Shown here: positions 8,083-17,848 of the stretch, in pieces
Numbering within the stretch: position 1 is the stretch's first letter
Layout: every line of letters begins with the position of its first letter
Assembly: GCF_000373965.1 (NCBI RefSeq)
Contig: NZ_KB892863.1
Coordinates: 1-64,000, forward strand
Direction: 5' to 3'
Source of the DNA: Uliginosibacterium gangwonense DSM 18521
GTDB taxonomy: Bacteria > Pseudomonadota > Gammaproteobacteria > Burkholderiales > Rhodocyclaceae
Length of the DNA stretch: 64,000 bases
Made by a program: the position numbers and the translations under genes
The notes under the pieces: generated by a model
Seen by the model: only the letters and a program-made list of their open reading frames with translations
Databases searched by the model: none
What the model was told of the DNA's origin: nothing

Positions 8083-9351
8083 ATGACTACACTTATCACT
8101 TCTGTGCAGCTTGACGCTGCGGGCGAAGCCCTGCAGGACGTCTTGCGGTTCGAGTTCCCGGCAGATAACGTTCTTTCCGGGTTTTTCCGCATGAACCGGA
8201 ATATCGGTGCCCGTGACCGCAGCTTTGTGGCTGAAGCTGTCTATGGTGTATTGCGCAATTATCGGCAGGTCAAGACGCTCGCAGGCCAGGATGCGCGTGC
8301 GCGCAAGCTTGTTTTGACTTGGTTGGTTCGCCAGGAAGGCTACTCTGTGCGGCAACTTGAGCCGCTGCTCAGCCGGGGTGAGGAAGAGTGGATGGGGAAG
8401 ATGAAGGCCAAGAGTTACAAGCCTTCCTCAATCGGTGACAAGACCAATCTGCCAGACTGGCTGGCTACACGCCTTGTGGCCCAATATGGCGAAGAGAAGG
8501 CCCAGGCGCTGGCTGGTGCCCTGAATCGCCCGGCGCCGCTGGATATTCGTGTCAATCCCATGACGACGGATCGAGACACGGTGCTGGCCCGGTTTGAGCA
8601 GGAAGGCGTGGCTGCGGCTGCCGGGCTGTATTCCCCCTTGTGCATCCGTTTTGAAGGCAGGCTGGCCTTGCAGCGCCACCCTTTGTTTGAAGAGGGAGGA
8701 ATCGAAGTCCAGGATGAAGGCAGCCAGCTTTTGGGCTTCCTGGTTGCTCCCAAGCGTGGCGAGATGGTGGCTGATTTCTGCGCAGGTGCGGGCGGCAAGA
8801 CTTTGCTCTTAGGGGCACTGATGCGTTCGACCGGGCGCCTGTATGCTTTTGATGTTTCTGAAAAGCGTTTGGCCAAAGCCAAGCCACGGCTGGCGCGTGC
8901 GGGGCTGTCCAATGTTCATCTGACTGTGATTGCGCATGAAAATGACATCAAGGTCAAACGGCTGGTGGGCAAGATGGACCGCGTGTTGGTTGATGCGCCT
9001 TGCAGCGGCACGGGAACTTTGCGCCGCAACCCTGATCTGAAGTGGCGGCAAACAGAAACAGGTGTGGCAGAGCTGACTACGAAACAGGCTTCGATCCTGG
9101 CTTCCGCCTCTCGTATGGTGAAGCCCGGTGGGCGTTTGGTGTACGCGACATGCTCGCTGTTGGCCGAGGAAAACGATCAGATTGTGGATGCCTTCCTGGC
9201 TGCTCACCCTGCGTTTCGGCAGGTGCCGGTTGCGGAAGTCTTGGCTCAGGCCAAGATCGAGATGCCGGATGCAGGGGAGCGTTTGCACTTGAATCCGCTG
9301 GAACATGGAACCGATGGTTTCTTTGCCGCAGTGCTGGAGCGTATCAGCTGA
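8083..9351 (+). CDS. RsmB/NOP-family RNA (cytosine-C5) methyltransferase
   Basis: A 422-residue SAM-dependent RNA m5C methyltransferase. An NusB-like helical N-terminal region (about 1-150) precedes the catalytic Rossmann domain. SAM motif I is FCAGAGGKTLLLG, and motif IV is DAPCSGTGTLRRNP with one of the two conserved cysteines. The catalytic cysteine lies in motif VI, YATCSLLAEEN. Closest in style to RsmB (16S rRNA C967), but paralogues exist, so I give no symbol. It is transcribed with the DUF3108 gene. Confidence 0.9.
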   Translation: MTTLITSVQLDAAGEALQDVLRFEFPADNVLSGFFRMNRNIGARDRSFVAEAVYGVLRNYRQVKTLAGQDARARKLVLTWLVRQEGYSVRQLEPLLSRGEEEWMGKMKAKSYKPSSIGDKTNLPDWLATRLVAQYGEEKAQALAGALNRPAPLDIRVNPMTTDRDTVLARFEQEGVAAAAGLYSPLCIRFEGRLALQRHPLFEEGGIEVQDEGSQLLGFLVAPKRGEMVADFCAGAGGKTLLLGALMRSTGRLYAFDVSEKRLAKAKPRLARAGLSNVHLTVIAHENDIKVKRLVGKMDRVLVDAPCSGTGTLRRNPDLKWRQTETGVAELTTKQASILASASRMVKPGGRLVYATCSLLAEENDQIVDAFLAAHPAFRQVPVAEVLAQAKIEMPDAGERLHLNPLEHGTDGFFAAVLERIS

Positions 9352-9430
9352 TTGATCGGGCGCCTGATGGGCCTACGCCGGTGTCTATGGTTTGAGTTGC
9401 AAGCCAATGTCCGACTTGTTTTGAGTGTTC

Positions 9431-10687
9431 ATGAATACTTGGTTTGATAATGCATGGGCCATGGTGCAGCGGCCTGGGTTTCTACTGGAACTGCTGCTGG
9501 TTGGCGTGATACTGGGCTTGGCAGGCTGGGCTGCGAACGCGCTTCATCGACGCTCCACCAGCCCAAGCTCCGCCTTGCCGACTGGCGGGGTTGCGCGTCT
9601 TGCCTTCCCTGTTATCGCGGTGGTGATGCTCACCACGTGCGGTTTTGTCGCGCATCACATAGGTTGGCAGGTCCGGGTCATCGCTTTTGCCATCCAGTTG
9701 TTGATTGCGTTGGCTGCGGTGCGCATGGCTGTGTTTGCCTTACGCCGTGCATTTCCTCAATCGATCTGGGTCGCAGCATTGGAGCGTTCGCTGGCGACCA
9801 TCATCTGGCTGGGTGTGGCCCTTGATACGGTGGGCTTGCTATCAGAGGTGATCGACTGGCTGGACGGGTACTCATTTCATGTCGGCAAAGCGCATATCAC
9901 CTTGTGGGCCATCATCCAGGGCTTTGGCTCTGTATTTGCGACGGTGATTGTGGCCCTGTGGCTGGGGGGCTTGATTGAAACACGGCTGCAAAACTCCAGC
10001 TCCTTGGATTCGAGTCTGAAGATTGTCTTCTCCCGCGTCAGCAAAACCCTGCTGGTGCTGGTTGCGGTCCTGGTCGGGATGTCACTCGTCGGCCTGGATC
10101 TGACCACCTTGTCGGTGTTTGGTGGTGCGCTGGGGGTGGGGCTTGGCTTCGGGATGCAGAAGATTGCGAGCAACTATGTCTCGGGCTTTATCATCCTGTT
10201 GGACCGCTCCATCAGTATCGGCAATATCATCCAGGTTGGGCAGGATAAAGGCGAGGTCAAGCGAATCACGACGCGGTACACCGTGCTGCGGGCAGGCAAC
10301 GGCAGCCATATTCTGTTGCCAAATGAAACGCTAGTGACCAGCACGGTCCAGAACGACTCTTACGCTGATCCGCGTTGGCGCCTGACTGTGAGTGTGCAGG
10401 TGGCTTACTCCAGTGACGTGGAGCGGGCGATTGCGATCATGGAAGCGCTGGCGGGCGCAGACGCCCGTATATTGAAGGACCCCATGTTCAAGAGCAACGT
10501 CGTGGCGCTTGAGGATAGCGGGGTCAAGCTGGAGATGGGGTTCTGGGTCGGGACGGCGGCACACACCTCGCCGGATCTGCGCTCTGACCTGTATCGTGGG
10601 ATATTGTTGAGGTTCCGTGAGGAGGGGATCGAAATCCCCTTCCCACAACGCGAAGTCAGGCTATTGGGTACAGCGCCCGCAGCCTGA
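9431..10687 (+). CDS. MscS-family mechanosensitive ion channel
   Basis: A 418-residue small-conductance mechanosensitive channel homologue. About five hydrophobic helices fill residues 15-220. The pore helix and beta domain follow with the hallmark VGLGFGMQKIASNYVSG and DRSISIGNIIQVG segments, then the LLPNETLVTS motif. The C-terminal alpha/beta part ends with a FREEGIEIPFPQRE motif. The family opens under membrane tension to release solutes on osmotic downshock. The start is ATG 9431; a GTG six bases upstream is also in frame. It is convergent with satP, with only 15 bases between stops. Confidence 0.92.
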   Translation: MNTWFDNAWAMVQRPGFLLELLLVGVILGLAGWAANALHRRSTSPSSALPTGGVARLAFPVIAVVMLTTCGFVAHHIGWQVRVIAFAIQLLIALAAVRMAVFALRRAFPQSIWVAALERSLATIIWLGVALDTVGLLSEVIDWLDGYSFHVGKAHITLWAIIQGFGSVFATVIVALWLGGLIETRLQNSSSLDSSLKIVFSRVSKTLLVLVAVLVGMSLVGLDLTTLSVFGGALGVGLGFGMQKIASNYVSGFIILLDRSISIGNIIQVGQDKGEVKRITTRYTVLRAGNGSHILLPNETLVTSTVQNDSYADPRWRLTVSVQVAYSSDVERAIAIMEALAGADARILKDPMFKSNVVALEDSGVKLEMGFWVGTAAHTSPDLRSDLYRGILLRFREEGIEIPFPQREVRLLGTAPAA

Positions 10688-10702
10688 GTCCGGGTTTCTG
10701 TT

Positions 10703-11281
10703 TCAGGCCTTATCGCCCAAGGGCAGCAGCTTGCAGCCGTAGATTTCGTTCAGAATCTGGGCTGCTGCGGCGTAGATGGCGGACAGGCCGCACACAATGC
10801 CTTCCCAGCCGGCCAGATGCTGGATGACTGGGTTGCCAGTCGCGTCTCCTGCTGCAAGCAGGACGAACAGCACGGTGAGTGACGCGAAGATGAATTGTGT
10901 GGCGCGGTTGAGTTTCAGGGTGCCCACGAACAGCACAGCGGTAAACAGGCCCCACATGATCAGGAAGGCGATCATCCCAGCTTCGCCCGCCGCGGGAAGC
11001 CCCATCTTGGGCATGCAGATCAAGCCCACCAGGGTCAGCCAGAAGAAGCCGTATGAGGTAAATGCAATGGTGCCAAAGGTGTTGCCTTTCTTCCATTCCA
11101 TCACCCCGGCAATGACCTGGGCGATGCCACCGTAGAAAATCCCCATTGCCAGGATCATGGCATTCATTTCAAACAAACCTGCGTTGTGCAGATTCAGCAG
11201 AACCGTAGTCATGCCAAAGCCCATCAATCCCAGCGGTGCGGGGTTGGCGGTAAAGTCTGCGGTATTGGCGTGATCAGCCAT
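10703..11281 (-). CDS. satP: acetate uptake transporter (GPR1/FUN34/YaaH family)
   Basis: A 192-residue six-helix transporter with the family signature [18 protein letters not shown] near residue 13. It also has the conserved [22 protein letters not shown] block and a short basic C-terminal tail. SatP-type proteins take up acetate or succinate with protons. Its length matches the family, and it stands alone on this strand. Confidence 0.93.
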   Translation of the reverse strand: MADHANTADFTANPAPLGLMGFGMTTVLLNLHNAGLFEMNAMILAMGIFYGGIAQVIAGVMEWKKGNTFGTIAFTSYGFFWLTLVGLICMPKMGLPAAGEAGMIAFLIMWGLFTAVLFVGTLKLNRATQFIFASLTVLFVLLAAGDATGNPVIQHLAGWEGIVCGLSAIYAAAAQILNEIYGCKLLPLGDKA

Positions 11282-11313
11282 CAGAAGAAGCTCCCATCAG
11301 TGAACATGAAAAT

Positions 11314-11333
11314 GGGCTCGGCAACCCGAGCCC
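11314..11333 (-). terminator. probable terminator of the YgjV-like gene
   Basis: An 8-bp perfect stem (GGGCTCGG / CCGAGCCC) with a CAAC loop is followed on the minus strand by ATTTTC. It lies 75 bases past the stop of the YgjV-like gene and just upstream of satP. The T-run is weak. Confidence 0.5.
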
Positions 11334-11407
11334 GGCGCGCATGTTGCCATTGCTGATGAGGTGAAGGCTTCGTTTGGATCAAAGCCAGCCAGCTTTTTTA
11401 ATGTGTT

Positions 11408-11938
11408 TTATGTGCTCGCTTTGCTGGGCTCCGGTTGGAGTGCCTGTTCTTGCCCCATACGCCAGATGGTGATGAGGTTGACGACGAGGATGACGCATTC
11501 AAGCGCAGTGCCACCAATGGAGCCGGAAATGATATTGTTGGCGATCCACAAAGCCGTGCCCAGCAGCATCAGCATGCGCATTTTTCGGCCATGCAGCAAG
11601 AACAAGGCAATAGATCCGACGCAGGATGCGATGGGCGGCAACCAGTTCCACCAATGCTGTACGAGCATTCCGCCGACCACCAGATTGATGGTGACAACCG
11701 CTGCAGCCACCCAGCGTGAACGGGTGTAGAGCGAAAGCACCGAGCGGCCAGCAGACAGTGTAGAACTCAGCACGGCGGTGGGGTTGCCCAGCAGGTAGAA
11801 GTGCACCACGTAGGCAACACATTCGGCCGCCATGTAGAGCTTGAAATGACGGTCGTTCTTCTGGAGAAATGAGCTGACACCAAGAACAAAAGCCACATAG
11901 CCAAAAAGCTGTGGTACGGACAATACAGTGGAAAACAT
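11408..11938 (-). CDS. YgjV-family inner-membrane protein
   Basis: A 176-residue polytopic membrane protein with five to six hydrophobic helices. It aligns in my reading with Escherichia coli YgjV over GYVAFVLG, a charged NDRHFKLYMA loop, and the C-terminal SGSIGGTALECVILVVN helix. The ATG at 11938 fits the family start; a GTG at 11983 would add 15 residues without a clear ribosome site. The function of the family is unknown. Confidence 0.78.
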   Translation of the reverse strand: MFSTVLSVPQLFGYVAFVLGVSSFLQKNDRHFKLYMAAECVAYVVHFYLLGNPTAVLSSTLSAGRSVLSLYTRSRWVAAAVVTINLVVGGMLVQHWWNWLPPIASCVGSIALFLLHGRKMRMLMLLGTALWIANNIISGSIGGTALECVILVVNLITIWRMGQEQALQPEPSKAST

Positions 11939-12151
11939 TGGGAAAGGCAGAAGGAGATGAGGAGTTTGGCCCGATTGTGACACTTTGAGCTTCTGAATAG
12001 AAGCCTATTGTTTGCGACAAGATGGGGTCTGGTGTGGCACAAATGTTGTGCAAAAGGGAAATAGTATCAATATCGTACTTATATCAACACCGTTCATGCT
12101 CAGTTTGTGAAACAATTCATAGCCATTCTGGCGCTATAGGTTTGATATTTC

Positions 12152-13315
12152 ATGGCGATTACAGGTGATCAACGATTACTCAAACGTATCAACCGCATGG
12201 CGTTAGTGCGGTTGGTGCGTGGACATCCCGGTTTGTCACGTGCCGAATTGGCCGTGGAGACAGGGCTCACCAAGTCAACAGTCAGCCTGCTGGTGCAGGA
12301 GCTGATTGACGAGGGCTGGTTGTGCGAAGACGATGTCTTGGTGACTGGCGCCATCGGGCGGCGCCCCACACCACTCCGCCTGGATGATCAGCGTCTCGCT
12401 TTGATTGGCGTCGAGCTGGGGGTGGGCATGATTGGTGTGGTGGCCACGACCCTGAATGGTGAGGTCATCAGCAAGTATTCCCATAGCTTTACGGTGGATA
12501 GTGAAATTCCCTTGGTGCTCAGCATGCTTTGCCGCGCCATCATGGATACCGTGCATGCTACCCGTGGGGCTGGCCGTGAGGTGCTGGGGGTGGGCATCGG
12601 CGTTCCCGGTGCCGTCCAGGAGAGTAGCGGCGTGCTCTGTGTTGCGCCCAACCTGGGTTGGCGGGATGTGGCGATCCGCGATGAAGTGATGCGGGTACTT
12701 CAAGCCCATTCTTTAGGCGATATCCAGGTCTTTGTGCAGAACGACGCGGACGTTGCCGCGCTGAGTGAAGTGGAGTTCTCCCCGTCTTCCACGCATGACC
12801 CTCTGTTGTTTCTGAGCCTGGGCATCGGGGTCGGAGCAGGGGTGGTCGTGGGCGGGCGCTTGTTGCTTGGGCGCGGTGGCTTCGCAGGTGAAGTGGGGCA
12901 TATCCAGCTTCAGCCAGACGGCCCGGTTTGTTCCTGTGGGCGCAAAGGCTGTGCAGAGGCGTTTTTTGGCCTGCAGGTACTGGCCAATTCTTTCCACTTG
13001 AGCCGCGAACAGCTTTTTGAGCGTGCCAGTCAGGGTGACCCGGAAGTGGTGTCTGCTTTGCGCTCGGCAGGGCAACACTTGGGCGTGTTGATGCATAACC
13101 TCTGGGTGACTTTGGACCCCGCCCAGATTGTACTGGGAGGGCGTTCCTGTCGCCTTGGCCCGGCATTTCTGGATTCTGCGCGGGAAACCTTCAATGCCTT
13201 GGCGCATGAGGCGGGGCTTGAGACACCTTTGGTCGTCCAGGCAAAATACGCTGAATTGATGGTTCCGGTGGGCGCTTCTGCGCTGGTGCTGCACAAATAC
13301 CTGCAGCCCATCTGA
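12152..13315 (+). CDS. ROK-family transcriptional regulator
   Basis: A 387-residue NagC/XylR-like protein. An N-terminal winged helix-turn-helix covers about residues 10-70 (RAELAVETGLTKSTVSLLVQ) and is followed by a ROK sugar-binding fold. The ROK zinc motif is present (GHIQLQPDGPVCSCGRKGC, a His plus three Cys). The ATP-binding DxGGT sequence of ROK kinases is replaced by GVELGVGM, which points to a regulator and not a sugar kinase. No sugar-use genes adjoin it, so its operon target is not evident. It may bind an amino-sugar phosphate as NagC does, but that is only an analogy. Confidence 0.88.
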   Translation: MAITGDQRLLKRINRMALVRLVRGHPGLSRAELAVETGLTKSTVSLLVQELIDEGWLCEDDVLVTGAIGRRPTPLRLDDQRLALIGVELGVGMIGVVATTLNGEVISKYSHSFTVDSEIPLVLSMLCRAIMDTVHATRGAGREVLGVGIGVPGAVQESSGVLCVAPNLGWRDVAIRDEVMRVLQAHSLGDIQVFVQNDADVAALSEVEFSPSSTHDPLLFLSLGIGVGAGVVVGGRLLLGRGGFAGEVGHIQLQPDGPVCSCGRKGCAEAFFGLQVLANSFHLSREQLFERASQGDPEVVSALRSAGQHLGVLMHNLWVTLDPAQIVLGGRSCRLGPAFLDSARETFNALAHEAGLETPLVVQAKYAELMVPVGASALVLHKYLQPI

Positions 13316-13339
13316 TTGCCTTGGTGAGAGGGGCCGCGT

Positions 13340-13681
13340 CTATTGCTCAATCTGTGCTTGGGTGGGCACCAGACGCGGGCCAATGTAGATCAGGGTGACT
13401 TCCTGGCCCAGCAGGGTTATCGTACCGTGGCGACGGTTGTCTCCCGTGTCACTGTATTCAAACGCAAAGCTTCGCTGGATGTTCAAGCGGCCACTATCCG
13501 GGTTGCGCACCAGACGTAGCCCACTTTGGGCGACTGTGTCATCCAAGAACTGCAGCCCTTCTTTCCGGCATAGATTCCTGGCAGCGCTGACGCCGTATTC
13601 CCGTGCCTTCAGGCTATCGGCTATGTACCAGACGAGTGCAGCAATCCCAAGCAGGAAGACAACGGGTTCAATGACATTCAT
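13340..13681 (-). CDS. DUF3301 domain-containing small membrane protein
   Basis: A 113-residue protein with one N-terminal membrane helix (about residues 5-23) followed by the DUF3301 pattern: AARNLCRKEGLQFLDDTV and a C-terminal beta-rich part ending in a GQEVTLIYIG segment. It starts at ATG 13679-13681; the longer frame to 13825 adds sequence without similarity. It is convergent with the ROK gene. The family function is unknown. Confidence 0.85.
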   Translation of the reverse strand: MNVIEPVVFLLGIAALVWYIADSLKAREYGVSAARNLCRKEGLQFLDDTVAQSGLRLVRNPDSGRLNIQRSFAFEYSDTGDNRRHGTITLLGQEVTLIYIGPRLVPTQAQIEQ

Positions 13682-13888
13682 GATCAGCAAATTGTGAGGG
13701 CAAGCCCAAAGTGAGTATGGCGATTGGCAAATGTGGTGGTTCGCTCTTACCATGAAGGATACTGGATTACGTGCCTGCGTCGCAGTAATGCCAACAAGTT
13801 GTGGGTATGTTGCAAAAAAACCCAATCTCTTGCTTGGAAAAACAGTAGAGTAGCGTCCGGTTTCTGGCCATTTTTTTCGTTACACAAC

Positions 13889-14812
13889 ATGGAAAGTGAC
13901 GTTCAAAGTCCTACAGCACCGGTCTGTGGCTCTAAACGAGTCATTGACGGGGTTGAGCGCGTTTATTACTACGGTTATTGGATCAAGACGTATGAGGCGC
14001 CCGCAGATACGCTGGAGGCCAAGAAACGTCTGATTGAAGCGCTCACTCGACGACTTTTCAATCATGTCGAGCATGGCATCAACATTCCGGGCAAGCGCCT
14101 GGAAGAGGCCAGGATGACGTATGAGCGTGAAACGGACCCTGCCATGCGGCGCGTCAAGGGGGCCATGCTTGCGGGGACTTTGTTTAATCGGGCGACCGAC
14201 ATTTTTACCAAACTGGTGGATCTGCAAGCCGCAGGGGTGGAGATCGCCCCGGACAATGCGTTGATGCGCGAATGTGGCCGCTGTCTGCATGAAGCCCTGG
14301 ACTTGGGCAAAACAGTTCTGCATCGTAGCGGCGAAGAGGGTATCGACGAGTTGTGGGGCGAGCCATTCAAGGCTTTCTCCATTCCTGTTGAGGCATTCTA
14401 CGAGAGCCGGTATAACAAAATCGCCTTGGCCATGCGGGATATCGACGAAATCGCCGCAGCGCTCAAGCAGGTTTTGGGCAAACACGACATGTTTGCCGGG
14501 ATTGTTCCGGTTGTGGATGCCTACGCAGAAGCGGCGCGCATCAAGAGCGAGACCTTGCGTACCGATGCCAATATTTTCGATGTCTGGGCTCGTTTTTCGG
14601 TGGTGGGAGACCAATTAAGGTATTTCCCGCCCGTGGTGGTAGAGAATGCCAGTGAGGATTTGGTCCGAGAGGCAGAACACGCCGTTCGGCTCATTCGCCA
14701 TGGCGTGTCTTTGATCAGCGATATCACGCGTGCCCGTGTTTCCATGCCTAAGAGTACGGCTGATTTCATAGAGCGTTGCCAAGTCTTTTCCAGCAGATAT
14801 GCCCAACGGTGA
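13889..14812 (+). CDS. unrecognised 307-residue soluble protein
   Basis: I do not recognise this protein. It starts at ATG 13889; the in-frame 55-codon extension upstream is unlikely to be coding. The product has no signal peptide or membrane helix. After a short variable N-terminus there is a YYYGYWIKTYEAP segment, and the rest is mostly predicted alpha-helical and charged, including LIEALTRRLFNHVEHGINIPG and a C-terminal EAEHAVRLIRHGVSLISD helix. The stop is only three bases from the stop of the convergent sensor kinase gene. Codon use looks like that of its neighbours. It could be a signalling or regulatory protein working with the kinase, but nothing proves that. Confidence 0.65.
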   Translation: MESDVQSPTAPVCGSKRVIDGVERVYYYGYWIKTYEAPADTLEAKKRLIEALTRRLFNHVEHGINIPGKRLEEARMTYERETDPAMRRVKGAMLAGTLFNRATDIFTKLVDLQAAGVEIAPDNALMRECGRCLHEALDLGKTVLHRSGEEGIDELWGEPFKAFSIPVEAFYESRYNKIALAMRDIDEIAAALKQVLGKHDMFAGIVPVVDAYAEAARIKSETLRTDANIFDVWARFSVVGDQLRYFPPVVVENASEDLVREAEHAVRLIRHGVSLISDITRARVSMPKSTADFIERCQVFSSRYAQR

Positions 14813-14815
14813 TCA

Positions 14816-17722
14816 TCAGGCGGCTGCCCGTGCCTGAGTTTCGTCTGACTTGACGGGAAGCAGCAGCTTGAAGATGGCGCCGCCTGTGGGGTGATTTTCC
14901 ACCCACAGCTGCCCGTTGTGATCCAGGATGATCCGGCGGCAGATAGCCAGCCCCAAGCCCGTGCCCCCTTGAGGCAAGGTTTGGTGCCCCTGGATAAAGG
15001 CTTCAAAGATGTTGTTTATGTCTTGTTCCGGAACACCGGGGCCTTCATCACGGATCGCAAGTCCGACCGCACGGGTGGTCTCTCCGATGATGGCCTCATC
15101 CAGAAATTGGATGTGGATGGCGCCGTTTTTAGGGCTGAACTTGATGGCGTTGGAAAGTAGATTGATGAAAACCTGATGGATGCGCTCTTGATCGTAATAG
15201 GCGTTCACGGTCGGCGTGGTTTCATCCATCTCAATGCGCAGGTTCTTGTTTGAGAGCAGGGAAGACAACTCACGGGCAGAAGTCTGGAAGGTCTGCTGGA
15301 GTGCATGCTGCGCGAGGTTGTATTGCATCTTGTTGGCTTCAAGCTTCGACATGTCCAGCAGATCATTGAGCATTTTCAACAAACGTCTGCCGCTGCTATC
15401 AATGCGTTCAAAATAGCGCTTTAATGTAGATGTGTTTGTATTGTCTGTTTTTTGTATGCCCATCTCGGAAAAGGATAGGATGGCATGCATTGGCGTGCGC
15501 AATTCATGCGACATATTGGTCAGGAATAAGGATTTTGCGGTGTTGGCTCGCTCGGCATATTCCTTGGCCTGGATGAGAGAGCGCTCGATTTCCTTTTGAT
15601 GAGTGATGTTGGTGAGAAACACAAATGCATGGGTGATCTGCCCGTCTTCGTCGCAGACCACGCCACGGCTGGCCAGATACGTGCGTTCATTGCCACTCTG
15701 GTCAGGCAAAGAGACTTCCTCAAACGGTTGGTGGGCGATCTGCTTGGGGTCATGCGGGAAGAGCTTCTCCGCAATGGCTTCTCCCCACAGACTGGCGGGG
15801 GTTTTTGTCTTCAGCTCGGATGAGCTGATTCCGGTCTGGAGGCAAAGTGCGCGATTGATCTCAATAAAACTGTTATGTGTATCGACTAACGCAAAAGAAT
15901 CTTCGGTTGCATCCAATACCAGGCGCATGAGTCGTTCAGAGTGGCGTAGGGCTTGTGCCGCCAGGCGTTGAGGGGTGTTGTCCTCAATTACATAGATCAG
16001 GCCTTCTTCTGGTGCATGAGGATTGATGGCGCGGGCAAAGAAGACTGCCCAGAAGCGCCCTCCATCGTTGCGTTTGAGTTCGATCTCGCGGCGGAAGGTT
16101 TTGTCCTGTGCGGCGCGCTCCCGTATATCTCTGACCGTATCGGCATATTGCGTTTCGTCGAGGAAAAAGACGCTTTCCTGCATGTTTTCAATTTTGCCGG
16201 ACCTGAAAGTGAACAGCGCTTCGAAGGCACGGTTGCAGACTTTGATTTGTCCGTTTGTCGACAGGGCGATAGCCAGGGGGGATGCATCCAGAATGGTCTG
16301 GATTTCCGCTGTCTTGGCGCTGACCAGTTCTTGCAAATGGTCGCGGTGGCGTTTGAGTTCTCTTTCTGCTTCTTTGCGTTCGCTGATGTTTCGCGCCGCG
16401 ACGCAAAGGTAGCTTTGCCCATTGAATGCGACAGCCGACAGGGTGATCTCTATCGGCGTGGTATTTCCATCTGCGCAAGTCAGTTCAGCGGTATGGGTGA
16501 TGCAGGAGCCTTGCGGGTTGGCGTCACACCAATCCTGCCACGAGGATTCATCAAGCGCTACGATCTGCTCAATGGGTTTATCGAGCAGATCATCAATCTG
16601 GTAGCCGGTGTGATCAAGCACGCTTTTGTTTGCATAGACAAGCTGCAAATCTGCTTTGCACCACAGCACCATGTCTGGAGAGACGTCCACCGTGTGTTGG
16701 GTCAGACGTAGCTGCGATTCGGCTTCGTCGGCACGTCGCAGTTGTCGCAGTAGCAAATAGTGCAGCATGGAATGCAAAACAATGAAAAATGCCACAATCA
16801 TTATATACTTGATGGCATTTTCCTGGAATGGGGCCAGAACGCGATCTGCTTCCATGCTGATGCGCACCTGGAAGGGGTAGTGCCCTGCGTTGTGTTGTTG
16901 GATGACGAAGCGGTCTTTACCTTGCTCCCCTTCCTTGACGCGAAGCAGATGCCCCTCCTGATCCTGCGTCTCAGCATAATGCGGATCAAGTTCGCGTGCG
17001 GTTTTCCCCATCAATTCAGTGCTGGATGGGTATGCGAGCATGATGGCGCCTGAATCGAGCGTAACCTGGACATGTGTGCCCGAGTCGAGTGCCAGGAATT
17101 GATAGAAACTCAGAAAATAGTCGGGCTCGACCCCCGCGAGCACAATGCCGCCAAAGTTGCCGTCCTTGGTCGTAATCCGGCGGGTGACGGGAATCAGCCA
17201 TTTGTAATCGGTGCGGCTGACCAGCGGTGTATCCAGCAAGGGGTTCAGGCTGGGCGAATCCCGGTGGTAGGCGAAATATGATCGATCCGCCAGACTGATC
17301 TGACGGGTTGGGTATTCCAACCCATGTGCGCGTAAGATTCCCTTTTCGTCGATAGCGATCAGCCCGCGTACCTGCGGGGTAAGCTGTACCTTTTCACGCA
17401 GGGTTTCGTGGATCTGCTTCTCATCAATGTGTGATACACCGCCATCCCGGGTGATGTCTTCAGCCACGTTCTGCATGGCCTGCTCGACGGAGGCGAAGCT
17501 GCGGGTCAGGTGCTCGTCCAGAGAGCGGATCAGGGATTGGCTGCTGCGCTCTGCCGTGGCAAGCGTCTTGTAGTATTCGTAGTACAGACTCCAGCCCAAA
17601 ACGATAAGCAATAGCAGGCAAACCCCCCAATACAGACGCCAAAGCCATTGCCGCAGCCGTTTGAGTGGCACGGATGCGCGGTGTGCGTGTACGGCGTCAA
17701 TTTTGGCGTCGAATCGGTGCAT
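14816..17722 (-). CDS. membrane sensor histidine kinase with Cache-like sensor and PAS domains
   Basis: A 968-residue kinase. Membrane helix 1 lies at about residues 29-48 and helix 2 at about 308-330. They flank a ~260-residue periplasmic region that looks like a double Cache sensor (contains YPTRQISLADRSYFAYHRD). Three PAS-like domains follow at about 340-460, 475-590 and 605-720, joined by coiled segments. The HisKA box is NMSHELRTPMHAI with phospho-acceptor His739. The ATPase domain shows NAIKFSPKNGAIHI, DEGPGVPEQD and GGTGLGLAICRRI. There is no receiver domain and no adjacent response regulator, so the partner is unknown. The gene follows the T2SS operon on the same strand after 126 bases. 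Confidence 0.92.
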   Translation of the reverse strand: MHRFDAKIDAVHAHRASVPLKRLRQWLWRLYWGVCLLLLIVLGWSLYYEYYKTLATAERSSQSLIRSLDEHLTRSFASVEQAMQNVAEDITRDGGVSHIDEKQIHETLREKVQLTPQVRGLIAIDEKGILRAHGLEYPTRQISLADRSYFAYHRDSPSLNPLLDTPLVSRTDYKWLIPVTRRITTKDGNFGGIVLAGVEPDYFLSFYQFLALDSGTHVQVTLDSGAIMLAYPSSTELMGKTARELDPHYAETQDQEGHLLRVKEGEQGKDRFVIQQHNAGHYPFQVRISMEADRVLAPFQENAIKYIMIVAFFIVLHSMLHYLLLRQLRRADEAESQLRLTQHTVDVSPDMVLWCKADLQLVYANKSVLDHTGYQIDDLLDKPIEQIVALDESSWQDWCDANPQGSCITHTAELTCADGNTTPIEITLSAVAFNGQSYLCVAARNISERKEAERELKRHRDHLQELVSAKTAEIQTILDASPLAIALSTNGQIKVCNRAFEALFTFRSGKIENMQESVFFLDETQYADTVRDIRERAAQDKTFRREIELKRNDGGRFWAVFFARAINPHAPEEGLIYVIEDNTPQRLAAQALRHSERLMRLVLDATEDSFALVDTHNSFIEINRALCLQTGISSSELKTKTPASLWGEAIAEKLFPHDPKQIAHQPFEEVSLPDQSGNERTYLASRGVVCDEDGQITHAFVFLTNITHQKEIERSLIQAKEYAERANTAKSLFLTNMSHELRTPMHAILSFSEMGIQKTDNTNTSTLKRYFERIDSSGRRLLKMLNDLLDMSKLEANKMQYNLAQHALQQTFQTSARELSSLLSNKNLRIEMDETTPTVNAYYDQERIHQVFINLLSNAIKFSPKNGAIHIQFLDEAIIGETTRAVGLAIRDEGPGVPEQDINNIFEAFIQGHQTLPQGGTGLGLAICRRIILDHNGQLWVENHPTGGAIFKLLLPVKSDETQARAAA

Positions 17723-17848
17723 TGTCGTTTGAGAGAACCGAAAGTGAACACTTCCTTCATTTTCGGCATTGTTGCTGGCGTTTAAAGGCTTCTGCCCTTT
17801 TGGATAGTATCAACAACCCTTACGCCGCTGAGATGATTTGTTGCTGTG

